A stretch of DNA of 64,000 bases from NCBI RefSeq assembly GCF_021440195.1, contig NZ_JAJTSZ010000006.1, positions 1 through 64,000 of the forward strand, in the 5' to 3' direction. The notes below the pieces were generated by a model, which worked only from the letters and a program-made list of their open reading frames with translations, had not been told where the DNA came from and did no database searches. Both the position numbers and the translations under genes were made by a program. This document shows, one piece after another, positions 27,760 to 36,047 of the stretch (position 1 is the stretch's first letter; each line of letters opens with the position of its first letter). The DNA comes from Dyadobacter sp. CY356. GTDB taxonomy: Bacteria; Bacteroidota; Bacteroidia; Cytophagales; Spirosomataceae.

Positions 27760-30381
27760 ATGTCCAAACCAAAAGCAGATATGACCGATAAAAAAAATAG
27801 CGTTTTACTACGTAACGGCCTCTGCAACTTCTTTGGAATAGCCTTATTATTTATAGCTTTTAGCGCAAATGCCGGAAGTCACATTGCAAAAAGAGATACT
27901 GTTTTAAGAAGAAACCCAGGCGTCATCACCCGTCAGGGACCATACCGACCTACCCGAACGCTCAAACACGATCTTATCCACACACGGCTGGATGTTGAAT
28001 TTGACTGGCTTCGGCAGCATCTTCACGGCACGGCGATCATTTCCATGAAGCCGCATTTTTATTCTCAGAACACGATCGAGCTGGATGCAAAAGGATTTGA
28101 CATTAAAGGTATTACCCAACTTTCCGATCCGGGAGATTTCGGCTCTGCTTCATTAAAGGAAATCTCTGGGAAATCTGCCAAAAAGCTGGATTTTACTTAT
28201 GACAAGCGTAAGCTGGTTATCAAACTTGCAAAGGAATATACGTCAAAAGATACGATTGTAGTCAAAATCGATTATGTTGCCAAACCCAATGAACTTCCTC
28301 GCGAAAGCCAGAACGAAAACCCGAATGAGAAAGGTTTATATTTTATCAATCCGGATGGAATGGATGAAGGAAAGCCGAAACAGATCTGGACACAGGGCGA
28401 AACAGAAGGCAGTTCCTGCTGGTTTCCTACCGTTGATGCGCCTAATGTGAAGTTCACGCAGGATATTTACGTAACGGTTGACAGTACTTATAAAACGCTT
28501 TCCAACGGATTGCTGATTTCCCAGGAACCTGATAACAGCGGTCTGCGGACGGATCACTGGAAACAATCGCTTCCCGCCGCTCCTTACCTGACGATGATTG
28601 CCGTTGGGGATTTTGCTGTTGCCAAAGATATGATGCCAAACGGACTGGAGCTTAGCTATTATGTTGAGCCGAAATACGGCGGAGATGCACATGCGATTTT
28701 TGGGCGCACACCGGAAATGATGGCGTTCTTTTCAAATATTTTCGGAATTGAATATCCCTGGGAAAAATACGCACAGATTGCAGTGAGAGACTTCGTGGCC
28801 GGTGCGATGGAAAATACCACAGCGACGGTACATGAAGAAGGCGTACAAACAGATGCCCGTTCCATATTAGATGGAAATTCAGATGCGGTTATTGCGCATG
28901 AACTGGCGCACCACTGGTTTGGTGATTACGTTACGGCCGAAGAATGGGGTCAACTACCACTGAATGAATCTTTTGCCAATTACTCTGAATATTTGTGGAG
29001 TGAATATTACATTGGAAGAAATGAAGCTGACTGGCAGAATTTGCAGGAGTTGAAAACATATCTGGCAGAAGCGGAAACGAAACAGGTGCCTATGATCCGG
29101 TATTTTTACAAAGACCGGGAAAATATGTTTGACAGCCATTCCTACGCAAAGGGCGGACGAATTTTGCATATGCTAAGGAAATATGTTGGTGACGATGCTT
29201 TTTTTAAATCATTACAAACATATTTGAAAGCACACGCTTTGGGAACAGCCGAAATTTCTGATCTCCGTGAAGCTTTTGAAAAAGTAACAGGCGAAGATCT
29301 GAACTGGTTTTTTGACCAATGGTTTTTACGTCCGGGACATCCTTTGTTAAAAATAAAACAGGAATATTCGACAACTACGAATAAGGTTTTGTTGAAAATT
29401 ACACAGACCCAGGACACGCTGGCCTCAACGGTTTACCGACTACCTTTGAAAGTTGATGTCTGGACGGGCGGAAAGAAAAACCGTTATAACGTGCTGGTGG
29501 ATAAGGTGAATCAAACCTTGGAATTCCCATCAGCTAAAAAGCCTGATCTGGTAATTTTTGATGCCGAATCTCAGTTACTTGGTAGTATTGAACAGGAAAA
29601 AGACCGTGCAGAACTGGTTTATCAATACAATCATTCAGACCAGTTTTTACAAAAATATGAGGCACTGGCGCAACTGGAAGGTAAATTAAAAGATTCTACC
29701 GCCAGAAATGTATTGATCAAAGGAATGACAGACCCTTTCTGGAAACTACGCCAAATGGCCATTTCTAACTTTGCGGAGTATGACGGTGATGGATTTGCTG
29801 ATGTTGAAAAAATAATCCAGAGCCGTGCGCGGACAGACAGGCATCCGCAGGTACGTGCAGAGGCGATCATTACGCTTGCTTCTTTTGGGGATAACAACAA
29901 TGATCCTGTTTTCAGGGAAGCGTTGAGTGACAGCTCTTATCAGGTTGTTTCAGTGGCTCTTGATAAATATCTTGTAAACCAGCCGGCAGATGCCAAAGAT
30001 GTTGCCGCACAGTTTGAAGATTCTCCGGATGATGCCGTGGTGGCCGCAGTTGGAAATTATTATGCCGGTCTGGCAGAACCCGACCGCTACGAATGGTTTC
30101 TTGAAAAAATGAAGCGCATGAAACCAACTGAAAAATATAATTTCCTTCAGGTATTCGGAAAATATCTCATCAAATCAAAACAGGATGTGCAGCGTAAAAG
30201 TATTCCTGTGCTTGAAGGAATGGCGCGCAATAGCCCCTCCTATTTTGTCCGTTTTGGTGCATACCAGGCTTTGGGATTGTTAACAGATATTCAGGGCGTA
30301 CCGGCGATCAGGAAAGATATCCGGGCAAAAGAAACTGAGCCTAAACTGAAAGAAATGTATACCCAGTTTGGTGAATTATAA
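27760..30381 (+). CDS. M1-family aminopeptidase with C-terminal HEAT-like repeats
   Basis: A secreted or periplasmic aminopeptidase of about 873 residues. Counting from ATG 27760, the signal segment ends near SANA (about 38), the substrate loop GAMEN is at 348-352, the zinc site H380-ELA-H384 is followed by E403 (LNESF), and the catalytic domain ends around 570. The remaining 300 residues are helical HEAT-like repeats (e.g. FWKLRQMAISNFAEYDGDG, HPQVRAEAIITLASFGDNN), giving a layout close to cold-active and archaeal M1 aminopeptidases. In-frame ATG 27781 is an equally possible start; TTG 27742 is not preferred. Confidence 0.93.
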   Translation: MSKPKADMTDKKNSVLLRNGLCNFFGIALLFIAFSANAGSHIAKRDTVLRRNPGVITRQGPYRPTRTLKHDLIHTRLDVEFDWLRQHLHGTAIISMKPHFYSQNTIELDAKGFDIKGITQLSDPGDFGSASLKEISGKSAKKLDFTYDKRKLVIKLAKEYTSKDTIVVKIDYVAKPNELPRESQNENPNEKGLYFINPDGMDEGKPKQIWTQGETEGSSCWFPTVDAPNVKFTQDIYVTVDSTYKTLSNGLLISQEPDNSGLRTDHWKQSLPAAPYLTMIAVGDFAVAKDMMPNGLELSYYVEPKYGGDAHAIFGRTPEMMAFFSNIFGIEYPWEKYAQIAVRDFVAGAMENTTATVHEEGVQTDARSILDGNSDAVIAHELAHHWFGDYVTAEEWGQLPLNESFANYSEYLWSEYYIGRNEADWQNLQELKTYLAEAETKQVPMIRYFYKDRENMFDSHSYAKGGRILHMLRKYVGDDAFFKSLQTYLKAHALGTAEISDLREAFEKVTGEDLNWFFDQWFLRPGHPLLKIKQEYSTTTNKVLLKITQTQDTLASTVYRLPLKVDVWTGGKKNRYNVLVDKVNQTLEFPSAKKPDLVIFDAESQLLGSIEQEKDRAELVYQYNHSDQFLQKYEALAQLEGKLKDSTARNVLIKGMTDPFWKLRQMAISNFAEYDGDGFADVEKIIQSRARTDRHPQVRAEAIITLASFGDNNNDPVFREALSDSSYQVVSVALDKYLVNQPADAKDVAAQFEDSPDDAVVAAVGNYYAGLAEPDRYEWFLEKMKRMKPTEKYNFLQVFGKYLIKSKQDVQRKSIPVLEGMARNSPSYFVRFGAYQALGLLTDIQGVPAIRKDIRAKETEPKLKEMYTQFGEL

Positions 30382-30392
30382 GAATTCAGTGC

Positions 30393-30439
30393 TAACAAAA
30401 AAGAGGATTTCGGCATGGCTGAAATCCTCTTTTTTGTTA
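30393..30439. terminator. Bidirectional terminator, perfect 19-bp stem
   Basis: TAACAAAAAAGAGGATTTC (30393-30411) and its exact inverse (30421-30439) flank a 9-nt loop between the convergent M1 peptidase and LacI-regulator genes, with T-runs in both directions. Confidence 0.92.
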
Positions 30440-30450
30440 AACTCCTTTTC

Positions 30451-31518
30451 CTATTGTTCCGGATCCAGATAATATTCCAGGTTTTCAAGGGTGATAATAT
30501 CCAGTGGAAGAAATTTTATCGGAGCAATCTCTTTCTTAAAAACAAGATAATTGGCAAGCTGAAAAATCCCCCAATAACCTTGCCCAAGCGGATTCTGGTT
30601 GATTACAAAGTCAATATAGCCGTTATTGATATAATGTATATTCCGCGGTACCAGATCGTATCCGATCAACTTAATATCTTTGATTTGATTTCTTTCCAGA
30701 TAACCGGCAATCTCAAAAGCTCTCGAATTGGTTACATAGATTGCTTTCAGATCGCCCGCAGAAGATATTATCTGACCGAATTTTTCATCAAATGATTCCC
30801 CCTGGACAAAATTGATTTCAGTCTCAATCACCCTGTATTTGTCTGTCAGGTTGTTCTTAACGAAATAATCTTTGAAGCCTTTTTCCTTGGTAATTAAATG
30901 TGCGGAGTTTGGTAAATCTTCATTGATGTGAAGAACCATCATGGTACATGCCGACGGAAGTCCAAAAGTCAGGATTTTGGCTGCCAAAAATCCACTCTGA
31001 TAGGAATCCTGCCCAATGTAACACAGCGGGTTAACATCTGCGATCTGGGTATTGAATAGCACGTAAGGAATATTGGAATTTTCCCATTCTTTGAAAAACG
31101 GAAGAACCTCTTTGTAAAACAAAGGAGCAACCAGCAAACCATCGGGATTCTCGGCAGTAGCCTCCCTAGCTCTTGAAATGAACGACTCCTCGTCATGGGG
31201 ATCAAAAATAAAACGGCTTATTGAAATCCCATACTGCCTCAATTCTTTCTCTGCTTTGGCAAGTCCGATTTCAGGAGCTTCCCAATAAGGATCCGTTTTT
31301 GGATCCGGAACCAACGCTATAAATTGATAAGTTCGCTGTGTTTTTAGTGATTGAGCCAGGAAATTGGGCTCGTAGTTCATTTCTTCAATGATCTTCAAAA
31401 CTTTTTCACGCACCTCTTCCGATACCCGCCCGCGGTTATGCAACACCCGATCCACCGTCCCTTTCGATGTTTCAGCTCTTTCCGCAATATCTTTTATTCT
31501 GACAATTCTCTTTTTCAC
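30451..31518 (-). CDS. LacI-family transcriptional regulator
   Basis: A 355-residue regulator with GTG start at 31518. The HTH is at residues 7-27 (IKDIAERAETSKGTVDRVLHN), followed by the hinge (NRGRVSEEVREKVLKII) and a periplasmic-binding-protein-like sensor domain (FIALVPDPKTDPYWE onward), presumably for a sugar or sugar derivative. LacI regulators with the TVDRVLHNRGRVS helix are characteristic of Bacteroidota carbohydrate loci. The gene points away from a region with two operator-like boxes and an orphan promoter (31724-31981), which it probably controls. No sugar enzyme is adjacent. Confidence 0.92.
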   Translation of the reverse strand: MKKRIVRIKDIAERAETSKGTVDRVLHNRGRVSEEVREKVLKIIEEMNYEPNFLAQSLKTQRTYQFIALVPDPKTDPYWEAPEIGLAKAEKELRQYGISISRFIFDPHDEESFISRAREATAENPDGLLVAPLFYKEVLPFFKEWENSNIPYVLFNTQIADVNPLCYIGQDSYQSGFLAAKILTFGLPSACTMMVLHINEDLPNSAHLITKEKGFKDYFVKNNLTDKYRVIETEINFVQGESFDEKFGQIISSAGDLKAIYVTNSRAFEIAGYLERNQIKDIKLIGYDLVPRNIHYINNGYIDFVINQNPLGQGYWGIFQLANYLVFKKEIAPIKFLPLDIITLENLEYYLDPEQ

Positions 31519-31723
31519 TGGTTCTTGAAAATAACGAACGGGAATTTAACCCAATAAAGTGTATATAAAAATAGTACAATGATGGACTGACTATTCAAAA
31601 AACTAGATACGAGAGGTAAATCTATAAAAACAATAAAATTTCAATACATTATTTAAAATTTCCTTGATTTTTAAACTTTGTGTACTAGATTTACAAATCT
31701 AACAGCAATTGCATTAAAATAAT

Positions 31724-31770
31724 ATGTGTTCGTGCACATTGTAGGAAACTTACCGTGTGCTCGTGCACTT
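31724..31770. promoter_or_regulatory. Two tandem LacI-type operator boxes
   Basis: ATGTGTTCGTGCACAT (31724-31739) and GTGTGCTCGTGCACTT (31755-31770) share the core TCGTGCAC, and each has outer dyad symmetry (ATGTG...CACAT; GTGC...GCAC). They lie 31 bp apart, about three helical turns, between the LacI gene and an orphan + strand promoter. LacI-family operators are short palindromes centred on CG, which fits. Confidence 0.65.
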
Positions 31771-31784
31771 TTAGTAAAAAATGC

Positions 31785-31814
31785 TTGCATCATAACAGAT
31801 TACAATTAATTTTG
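31785..31814 (+). promoter_or_regulatory. Consensus Bacteroidota promoter without a gene
   Basis: TTG (31785-31787), a 19-nt spacer and TAATTTTG (31807-31814) match the TTG-N19-TAnnTTTG consensus exactly. It is immediately downstream of the two LacI-type boxes and reads toward a terminator at 31951-31981, predicting a transcript of about 160 nt. Confidence 0.7.
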
Positions 31815-31820
31815 CATTAT

Positions 31821-31981
31821 AATAAAATGTTGCGAGAAAATTTGTCAGATTAAAGCTATAACCATTGTTTTGTTTAAGTAATTTTCAAACACATAATATT
31901 ATTCCTAAACCCTTATAAAATTACCCACTTATTCTAAACTCTTTTACCAGGCGTGCGGATTTTCTTCTGCACGCTTTTTTG
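31821..31981 (+). ncRNA. Predicted short orphan transcript under LacI control
   Basis: Region between the consensus promoter and a strong terminator. It has no credible reading frame: the longest start is an 8-codon peptide at 31827 without a ribosome-binding site. Sequence style (AAACACATAATATTATTCC, then AAACCC, then CCCACTTATTCTAAAC) is like the AT-rich leaders that precede susC genes in Cytophagales. It is either a small regulatory RNA or the retained leader of a lost SusCD operon. Expression is unproven. Confidence 0.45.
31951..31981 (+). terminator. Strong + strand intrinsic terminator
   Basis: GCGTGCGGA and TCTGCACGC pair (9 bp, one G-T) around TTTTCT and are followed by TTTTTT. The T-run is only on the + strand, so it does not serve the minus-strand reductase gene next to it; no + strand gene ends here. 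Confidence 0.85.
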
Positions 31982-31989
31982 TTTTCTTT

Positions 31990-33045
31990 TTATTTTATTT
32001 CAACAACAACATCATCGCTTTGCGGGTATCCTGTGCATGTCAAAATCCAGCCTTGTTTCAGATCATTGTCTGTCAAAACATCATTAATGGTCATATGCAC
32101 AGCACCTCTTTTGCAAACACCGGCACAGCTTGCGCACACACCACCTTTGCAGCTATAAGGCAAATGTATGCCCGAATCTAACGCCGCCTGGAGAATTGTT
32201 TTATCCGCCGGAACGAATAATCTGTATTCCTGTTCTTTAAAATTCAATTTAATTTCATATGCCTTACTTTCACTGGGAGCCGCCGGAGGACTTCCGACAA
32301 CAAAATTTTCTTTTCTAATCTGCTCTTTTCTAAAACCAAGATAATGTAAGGTAATTTCAACCGAACGCATTAATCCATAAGGCCCGCAAATAAAAAAGCG
32401 CGCTTCTTTAGGTTCATAAACCATCGCAGCTCTGACCATTTGTTCAAGCCGTGTGTTATTAATTCTTCCCCTTACACCATTCCAATGATCGGATGGATTG
32501 CTATGAATGTGAATTACATGAAGTCTGTCAGGATAACGCGTTTTCCAGGCTTCAATTTTTTCCAGGAACAAAGTTGTTTTTTCATTTCTGTTGGCATAAA
32601 GCAGCGTAACCTGACTTGCCGGATCAGTCGTAAGTGTCTGTTTCAAAATGGAAAATAACGGTGTAATACCGCTTCCGGCACCGATCAGAATGATATCCCG
32701 TGACGAACCACTTGGCCTTTCCAAAGTAAACCGACCCGACGGCGGAAGAACTGTTAAAATATCACCTTCATGTACAAAATCAATCCAAAACCGGGAAATC
32801 TCCCCATTTGGTATTCTTTTAACAGTAATAGACGGAAACTCGTCCGTGGCCGGCGCAGAACTCATCGAATAAGATCGTCTGATTTCGTGTCCGTGCCTGT
32901 TAATCAGGAAGGTAAGAAACTGCCCCGCCTGATACTGTAATTTTCCCCCATCCAGTTGTTCAAAAACAAATGTTTTGGTATCATAACTTTCTACAATAAT
33001 CTGCCTTACACGCAGAAGCATTGTCGAGTCAATTATTTGTTCCAT
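31990..33045 (-). CDS. FAD/NAD(P)-binding reductase with C-terminal 2Fe-2S ferredoxin domain (PaaE-like)
   Basis: A 351-residue electron-transfer protein. The FAD domain has RRSYSMSS (about 56-63), the NAD(P) domain has GAGSGITPLFSIL (about 121-133), and a plant-type ferredoxin domain at the C-terminus has Cys ligands C299, C304, C307 and C337. This is the arrangement of phenylacetyl-CoA epoxidase reductase PaaE and related oxygenase reductases, which pass electrons from NADPH to a di-iron or similar partner. No oxygenase is adjacent. Its start lies inside the end of the upstream DxDDTA gene (13-bp overlap), so the two are translationally coupled and probably act together. Confidence 0.9.
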   Translation of the reverse strand: MEQIIDSTMLLRVRQIIVESYDTKTFVFEQLDGGKLQYQAGQFLTFLINRHGHEIRRSYSMSSAPATDEFPSITVKRIPNGEISRFWIDFVHEGDILTVLPPSGRFTLERPSGSSRDIILIGAGSGITPLFSILKQTLTTDPASQVTLLYANRNEKTTLFLEKIEAWKTRYPDRLHVIHIHSNPSDHWNGVRGRINNTRLEQMVRAAMVYEPKEARFFICGPYGLMRSVEITLHYLGFRKEQIRKENFVVGSPPAAPSESKAYEIKLNFKEQEYRLFVPADKTILQAALDSGIHLPYSCKGGVCASCAGVCKRGAVHMTINDVLTDNDLKQGWILTCTGYPQSDDVVVEIK

Positions 33046-34106
33046 AAGGTTTCATATTCAGCCAGCAGCGTCCAGTTATGCGCTTCACAAAGCCAGTGCA
33101 TATGGAATATTTTGTTGCTGGAAATCCTGTAAAGTATTTTATTTTCATAGGCCGTCATTAATCCGGCTATGAAAAAATAGAAATTTTTAAAATCCCGGGC
33201 TGTGAAATTCTCCACCGCAATCCGTTCTGTTTTTATTCCAAACCGTAATAGGGAAGTTGAAAGAATAACCCTATCCATCGGATTTTTTGTTTCCTTCAAA
33301 AGCTGAATGGTATCCTCAATCAATTTTTCTTTTACCGGTTGTAGTTGAACAGGATCAAAAGCAGCCATGAGCCGGCTCACGTGATAGATGATCAGAGGCG
33401 TTCGTGGATATTGATGGGCGCAACGAAACGGAACGGTCAGATAACGAGCTGTGGCGATGACCGACCGGATATATTCAAGACTGGCCTCGTCATGTTCATT
33501 AAGTGGCAAATCATTTTTGAAAACAAAATAAAGAAGATTGCTCAGCACACAGACATCAAATTCAATATACATATCCTTCCCAAACCAGGTTGAATACGCT
33601 TTCAGTTTCTGATATTCCGGATACGTGTTTTGTATCCATTGTTTCGAACCATTTGCATGTAGTTTCAACTTTTCTTTCAACCACAAAATTTCATCCTTTT
33701 CAGGATTTGAAGTCAAATAAACAAAGGCAGTATCATCAACATCATCCGGAATCCTGAAATGTTCAAAATGACGAAAGAGATAACCGTTTGGGAAATGTTT
33801 TGAAGGTTTGGTTTTCCAGAAATTATAGGTTTTCAAACCATCCTTGTTCTCAAAATCAGGATAATTCTGAACGACTTTTGATATAACAAAATTAATTTTT
33901 TGCTGTGTTTCCAAATCGCAATTCTCGCGAACTGACTGCAAAGTGAAAGCAATTATGGCAGAAAAAAATATGGTAGTATCCGGGCGGTTATAGCCAATCA
34001 GTGCATTATCACGATAAGCCGGAAACATTCCCACCGGAAAATATTTGTCGCCATCCGATTGAAGATTAACTATTTTATCAATAAAAAACTTTAAACCATT
34101 TCCCAT
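33033..34106 (-). CDS. Unknown alpha-helical protein with a DVDDTA motif (class II terpene cyclase-like?)
   Basis: About 357 residues from ATG 34106; an in-frame TTG at 34130 would add eight. Mostly helical, cytoplasmic, no signal peptide. It contains IPDDVDDTAFVYL at about 121-133, which includes DxDDTA, the acid motif of class II terpene cyclases and squalene-hopene cyclases, and helices such as RPDTTIFFSAIIAFTLQ that resemble the alpha/alpha-barrel repeats of such enzymes. It is shorter than a two-domain cyclase (550 or more) and has no clear QW repeats, so it would be a single-domain form or another alpha-toroid family. It overlaps an oxygenase-type reductase gene by 13 bp. Function unproven. 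Confidence 0.55.
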   Translation of the reverse strand: MGNGLKFFIDKIVNLQSDGDKYFPVGMFPAYRDNALIGYNRPDTTIFFSAIIAFTLQSVRENCDLETQQKINFVISKVVQNYPDFENKDGLKTYNFWKTKPSKHFPNGYLFRHFEHFRIPDDVDDTAFVYLTSNPEKDEILWLKEKLKLHANGSKQWIQNTYPEYQKLKAYSTWFGKDMYIEFDVCVLSNLLYFVFKNDLPLNEHDEASLEYIRSVIATARYLTVPFRCAHQYPRTPLIIYHVSRLMAAFDPVQLQPVKEKLIEDTIQLLKETKNPMDRVILSTSLLRFGIKTERIAVENFTARDFKNFYFFIAGLMTAYENKILYRISSNKIFHMHWLCEAHNWTLLAEYETLWNK

Positions 34107-34135
34107 TGCCCGAAAGCTAGCAAATTGCAATCAAA

Positions 34136-34171
34136 AAAAGAAAACCCTGCCCGAAGGCAAGGTTTTCTTTT
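34136..34171. terminator. Intrinsic terminator, downstream of the nfu gene
   Basis: AAAAGAAAACCCTGCC and GGCAAGGTTTTCTTTT pair with one mismatch around CGAA. T-runs exist in both directions; it lies between the end of the Nfu gene and the start of the DxDDTA gene, both on the minus strand. Confidence 0.75.
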
Positions 34172-34258
34172 GGCCGTCGGCTATCAGTTTTCGGCCTTCA
34201 AATTTGGATTATTAACGATCTAAGCCGACTGCTGATAACCAACCGCCGATTGCAAATA
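34172..34258. repeat. GGCCGTCGGCTATCAG-type palindromic repeat (REP-like)
   Basis: GTCGGCTATCAG near 34176-34188 and CTGCTGATAACC / GCCGATTGC near 34222-34252 form an imperfect long hairpin. Building blocks (GTCGGC, TTTCGGC, GCCGATTGC) are shared with the hairpin at 14265-14345, so both look like members of one intergenic repeat family. Confidence 0.5.
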
Positions 34259-34260
34259 TA

Positions 34261-34857
34261 TTAAACCCCCTCTGCAACAACCTCCTTCACATCAGGCACC
34301 ATACGCGTCAATAAATTTTCAATTCCTGCTTTCAAGGTCAAAGTAGATGATGGGCATCCGCTGCATGATCCTTGCAACAAAACTTTCACCGTTCCGGTAT
34401 CTTCATTAAAAGAATGGAAATTTATTGCGCCACCATCAGACTCCACAGCTGGCCTCACATATTGATCAAGAGCTGCTTTAATTTTCTGAACAGTATCAGA
34501 ATCTCTTGCATCTACGATCAGTGTATTTTTTTCAATCGTTTCCTGAAAAAACACAGGATGATTTTCTTCAAAATATATTTTGATAAACTGTTTTGTATCA
34601 CGCAAAACTTCTTCCCAGGCGATATCATCACCTTTGGAAATTGTTATAAAATTGCTCGCAATAAAAACCCTTTGTACATGCGGAAATTGGAAAAGATCCG
34701 CCGCCAGAGGTGAAGCTTTACCTTCTTCCATTGCTGCTTCCAGCGATGGATAATCAAACGAAAGACCTTCCGGTACCAATTCGAAATTCAATACGAATTT
34801 CATAGAGTTCGGATTCGGACTTAATTCAGTATATACAAAAACAGGACGTGATAACAT
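34261..34857 (-). CDS. NifU-family (Nfu-type) Fe-S cluster scaffold/carrier protein
   Basis: A 198-residue Nfu protein: N-terminal Nfu domain (VYTELSPNPNSMKFVLNF, about 8-95) plus C-terminal NifU-like domain with the cluster-binding C165-S-G-C168 in GSCSGCPSS. It delivers 4Fe-4S clusters to apo-enzymes in the cytosol, like human NFU1 and bacterial NfuA. Single gene, ATG 34857, ending just before a repeat and a terminator. No other SUF or ISC gene is adjacent. Confidence 0.93.
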   Translation of the reverse strand: MLSRPVFVYTELSPNPNSMKFVLNFELVPEGLSFDYPSLEAAMEEGKASPLAADLFQFPHVQRVFIASNFITISKGDDIAWEEVLRDTKQFIKIYFEENHPVFFQETIEKNTLIVDARDSDTVQKIKAALDQYVRPAVESDGGAINFHSFNEDTGTVKVLLQGSCSGCPSSTLTLKAGIENLLTRMVPDVKEVVAEGV

Positions 34858-34958
34858 GATAAATAATAATATTCAGTGATACAGGATGATTTGACTCTTT
34901 CAATCCTTGCAAAGAACACAGGAAATATATTTTTGGTTTAAATTCATACTATTAAAAA

Positions 34959-34990
34959 CAAAAACCCGGCGGAAATATCCGTCGGGTTTT
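34959..34990 (-). terminator. Intrinsic terminator of rplU-rpmA
   Basis: AAAACCCGGCGGA and TCCGTCGGGTTTT pair with one mismatch around a short AATA loop. Read on the minus strand, a T-run follows (GGGTTTTTGTTTTT). It is 38 bases after the rpmA stop. Confidence 0.88.
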
Positions 34991-35027
34991 TGAAAATCTT
35001 TTACGGCCTTAACCGAAAATCTTTTGA

Positions 35028-35321
35028 CTATGCTTCTGCAACAACTTCAACAGGAGCAGCTGCAACCGCGATAGGTTCGATATGAACAAAAGATTTGTTC
35101 AAACGAGTTTTACGGAAAACAACGTGTCCTTCAACCAAAGCAAACAAAGTATGGTCACGACCGATACCTACGTTGTTGCCCGGATTGTGTTTTGTTCCAC
35201 GCTGACGAACAAGAATATTGCCCGCTTTCGCGTGCTCTCCGCCAAATAATTTAACACCCAGACGCTTGCTTTCTGATTCACGTCCGTTTCTAGAGCTACC
35301 TACACCTTTCTTATGTGCCAT
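35028..35321 (-). CDS. rpmA: 50S ribosomal protein L27
   Basis: A 97-residue ribosomal protein near the peptidyl transferase centre. It starts [16 protein letters not shown], the uncleaved Bacteroidota/proteobacterial form with no Firmicutes-type N-terminal prepeptide, and contains the typical [24 protein letters not shown]-terminal extension rich in Ala/Val ([14 protein letters not shown]) follows the conserved domain. Forms the usual rplU-rpmA operon with the gene 79 bp upstream. Confidence 0.97.
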   Translation of the reverse strand: MAHKKGVGSSRNGRESESKRLGVKLFGGEHAKAGNILVRQRGTKHNPGNNVGIGRDHTLFALVEGHVVFRKTRLNKSFVHIEPIAVAAAPVEVVAEA

Positions 35322-35400
35322 GATATCTTAACTTTTAATTTTTTCGATGATTGTGAATAAGCCTGATAAATACCAGACCGCAGCGGAATACCGCTTTTAA

Positions 35401-35712
35401 TTAAGCTACGATTTCGTCGATGCTGATCTTAGTCAAATACTGACGATGACCATTTTTAACTTTGTAACCCTTACGTCTCTTCTTTTTGAAGACGATCACT
35501 TTTTCACCTTTCAGGTGTTCAAGCACCGTAACTTTTACAGAAGCACCTGCTACTGTAGGAACACCCACTTGTACTGTGCCTTCGTTATCAACGAGTAGGA
35601 CTTTGTCAAACACAAGAGCAGCGTTCACGTCACCTTCAAGCCTATGCGTGAAGATTTCGCGACCCTTTTCAACTTTAAATTGCTGACCTGCGATTTCTAC
35701 GATTGCGTACAT
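35401..35712 (-). CDS. rplU: 50S ribosomal protein L21
   Basis: A 103-residue 23S rRNA-binding protein of the large subunit, full length: [20 protein letters not shown] at the start and [18 protein letters not shown] in the basic C-terminal half. First gene of rplU-rpmA. A well-formed promoter (TTG-N20-TATCTTTG on the minus strand, 35753-35783) lies 41 bases upstream of the start codon. Confidence 0.97.
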   Translation of the reverse strand: MYAIVEIAGQQFKVEKGREIFTHRLEGDVNAALVFDKVLLVDNEGTVQVGVPTVAGASVKVTVLEHLKGEKVIVFKKKRRKGYKVKNGHRQYLTKISIDEIVA

Positions 35713-35752
35713 GATAATAATTTATAGTAAACTGATATTCAAAAACGAGGTG

Positions 35753-35783
35753 CAAAGATAAGCAGATATCCACAGAATCACAA
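35753..35783 (-). promoter_or_regulatory. rplU-rpmA promoter
   Basis: On the minus strand: TTG (35783-35781), 20 nt, TATCTTTG (35760-35753), a near-exact Bacteroidota housekeeping promoter. Predicted leader of about 35 nt. Confidence 0.7.
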
Positions 35784-36047
35784 CGCTTTAACTTAATTAT
35801 CATTTGAATTATGTAAAAAATGTTTCAACATGTCACCATTTTGGTGCGTATTGCAATAGAAACGTGAAATAATAAGTAAATTTCGTATGTTTAGCGGTGA
35901 ACTTGCCATCGGGTTATTTCACGTCATAATAAGGGTAGGAAGCGCGGCTGACCGCTTTTGCTAACATTAACAATACTTAACATTTGTTTGGGTTACTTTT
36001 ATGTTATCTAACGTCATGAGCATTGAATGATTATTAAACTTAGAAAG
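35784..36047. other. Intergenic stretch with inverted repeats
   Basis: No gene. ACGTGAAATAA (35862-35872) is a perfect 11-bp inverted match of TTATTTCACGT (35914-35924) with a 41-nt loop. CACCATTTTGGTG (about 35835-35847) and AAGCG...CGCTT (about 35940-35957) are further small hairpins. It should also hold the promoter of the redoxin gene. Confidence 0.45.

Noticed and set aside
31827..31853. 8-codon leader peptide (MLRENLSD) in the orphan transcript
   Set aside because: No ribosome-binding site or control codons; too short to separate from chance.
31951..31981. Terminator of the reductase gene on the minus strand
   Set aside because: The T-run follows the hairpin only on the + strand, so it does not fit a minus-strand transcript.
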